NCBI GenBank assembly: GCA_949775045.1
Contig: OX459104.1
Coordinates: 5,909,306-5,973,305 of the forward strand
From: Metridium senile
Taxonomy: Eukaryota; Cnidaria; Anthozoa; Actiniaria; Metridiidae
Direction: 5' to 3'
Length of the DNA: 64,000 nucleotides
Below, in pieces: positions 62,781 through 64,000 of this stretch; the stretch's first letter is position 1; every line of letters begins with the position of its first letter. The translations under genes were made by a program, and so were the position numbers. Below the pieces are notes generated by a model. It saw only the letters and a list, made by a program, of their open reading frames with translations, had not been told where the DNA came from and did not search any database.

Positions 62781-63187
62781 GTCCACAACCTCAGCCTCGA
62801 TAGCGTCTAATATATTCTTCACAATTTGACTACAGCTCGCGGTTATTAGTCGGGCTAGAGGACCCGACTCTAGGTTTACCTTTTAGTCAATCTATGTATG
62901 TATATATCTAACTGTCATGTCGCGTATAGTCCCCCATGATGCTTTGGGAACGAACACAGGAAGCCCAACGTAGAATTGTTTAGCCTCCTGTGTTGATTTT
63001 ATGACTAGCCCGACTTCACGCTCCTAGAGCGTCTAGTTTAAGTATAATGTACACATCATCATACAATTGAAGCTAATCACGAAACACTTCAAAAATCCAA
63101 GGGCTGTAGTCAAATTGTAAAGAATATATTACACGCTATCGAGGCTGAGATTGTTCGATGAGAACGGTGTAAAGGCCTATAGTCTAT
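62764..63187. mobile_element. TIR family Z, copy 3, with nested insertion
   Basis: CAACCTCAGCCTCGATAGCG at the left and CGCTATCGAGGCTGAGATTG at the right. About 62850-63035 is extra sequence bounded by TCGGGCTAGAGGACCCGACT and ACTAGCCCGACTTCACGCTC, likely another small element. Confidence 0.83.
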
Positions 63188-63375
63188 TGCGAGTTTTAGG
63201 AAGGTTTATAAAAGCAAGTACATATATTTTACACATTTGGAGTAACTTTTCACATTCTATATTAAATCATATTTATCGATTAGAGCTCGTTTAACGTTAA
63301 CGCGGATATTTCACTCGCGGTTTGAGCGCGGTCACGGTCACAGCAAGGTAGCAAGCTAGGTACGCGCACAGTGCC
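63188..63375. other. Short intergenic stretch
   Basis: No feature recognised. Confidence 0.5.
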
Positions 63376-63520
63376 GGGGCTGGTTGTACGAAGCCTGAAT
63401 AGCGCTATATCCGTATATAAATCCCTATCCAACGGATAAAATCTGTAAAAAAACACTTATGCAGTGGATAACTCTTATCCAGTGGATAACTGTATTCAGG
63501 TTTCGTACTTAACTGGCCCC
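63376..63520. mobile_element. GGGGCTGGTTGTACGAA MITE, copy 2
   Basis: Ends GGGGCTGGTTGTACGAA and ACTGGCCCC (inverse), with GTGGATAAC/TTATCC palindromes; 145 bp, sister of 28180-28317. Confidence 0.86.
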
Positions 63521-64000
63521 TGATTTTTTCACAGTCATATACGAAATCTGCTCTAACGCTTAGTACTACTCAAATATAACGTACGGTTTGCATGGTCTTG
63601 AAACTAATATACAATAGAAATAAAGGCATTCAATAATGAATAATAGAATCATTGTTAATCAGAAAAAATCACAGATCAGTCACAGATTAGAATATCGAAC
63701 TCATGAATTTGATTCCCACCTGGCGCTCAGTCTTGATCAAGTTCCGACTATAAGCGCGTAAATTTCTTAAACGCATATTTCCCTCATTATATGTAGAATA
63801 AATTGAAACTCTCTTCAAATTAAATCAGTTTCGTGTTTTTAAAACGCGTAAAGCGAATATTTCACGCATTTTTAATAACATTTCACACCTTTTAAGTCAC
63901 ATTTCGCGTTAAAAAACACGCATATTTCACGCATTGAAAATAACATTTCACGGCGATCTAAACACGCTCTACACCTGCAGGTTGTGCAACCTGTTGAAAA
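63521..64000. other. Right-edge intergenic, weak ATTTCACGC repeats
   Basis: From about 63780 to 63960 the words ATTTCACGCATTTTTAATAA and AACATTTCAC recur loosely. No gene. Confidence 0.5.

Overview
The window is animal nuclear DNA, most likely from a cnidarian (probably an anthozoan). The split genes have GT-AG introns and animal-type products (PEX3, an ETS factor, a RASSF-like protein). The gaps are packed with hairpin MITEs, a tRNA-derived SINE and microsatellites. Several MITE ends (TACCCTGCGAGCAGAGG, GGGGCCGGTTGTACGAA, GCAGAGCAGGCGTTCTTG) resemble elements I associate with coral and sea-anemone genomes. That taxonomic call is inference from memory; no organelle or rRNA marker is present.

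Layout. (1) 1-4169, minus: the 5' part of a very long ankyrin-repeat gene that runs off the left edge, with recently amplified 603/600-bp blocks of six repeats. (2) 5244-12345: a terminal-inverted-repeat (TIR) element with a 5-bp target duplication, carrying a SAP-domain ORF and a possible small two-exon gene. A 4.47-kb Ty3/gypsy retrotransposon with intact LTRs but broken pol sits in the putative intron of that small gene. (3) 12.35-20.9 kb: a nested mosaic. A local repeat is interrupted by a TIR/minisatellite element, a foldback, and a TACCCTGG element with 9-bp target duplications. The last is itself split by a 3.7-kb TTAA-flanked palindromic element with ~1.17-kb arms. (4) 21.7-31.4 kb: a complete seven-exon ETS transcription-factor gene on the minus strand (291 aa), most of its introns filled by a different simple repeat, including a long GGAA tract. 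(5) 31.5-51.6 kb: no confident protein gene; tandem arrays, MITEs, two SINE copies and long AT-rich unique sequence. (6) 51827-54208, plus: a 793-aa RASSF-like coiled-coil protein on one coding exon. (7) 54.4-58.2 kb: nested hairpin MITEs. (8) 58253-61131, minus: complete three-exon PEX3 (377 aa). (9) 61.2-64 kb: more hairpin repeats.

The host genes have no evident functional link to one another: PEX3 is for peroxisome membrane biogenesis, ETS for transcription, RASSF-like for signalling or scaffolding, and the ankyrin protein for binding. The strongest structural story is the insertion history. Target duplications and paralogous empty sites within the window show the order in which several elements landed inside one another.
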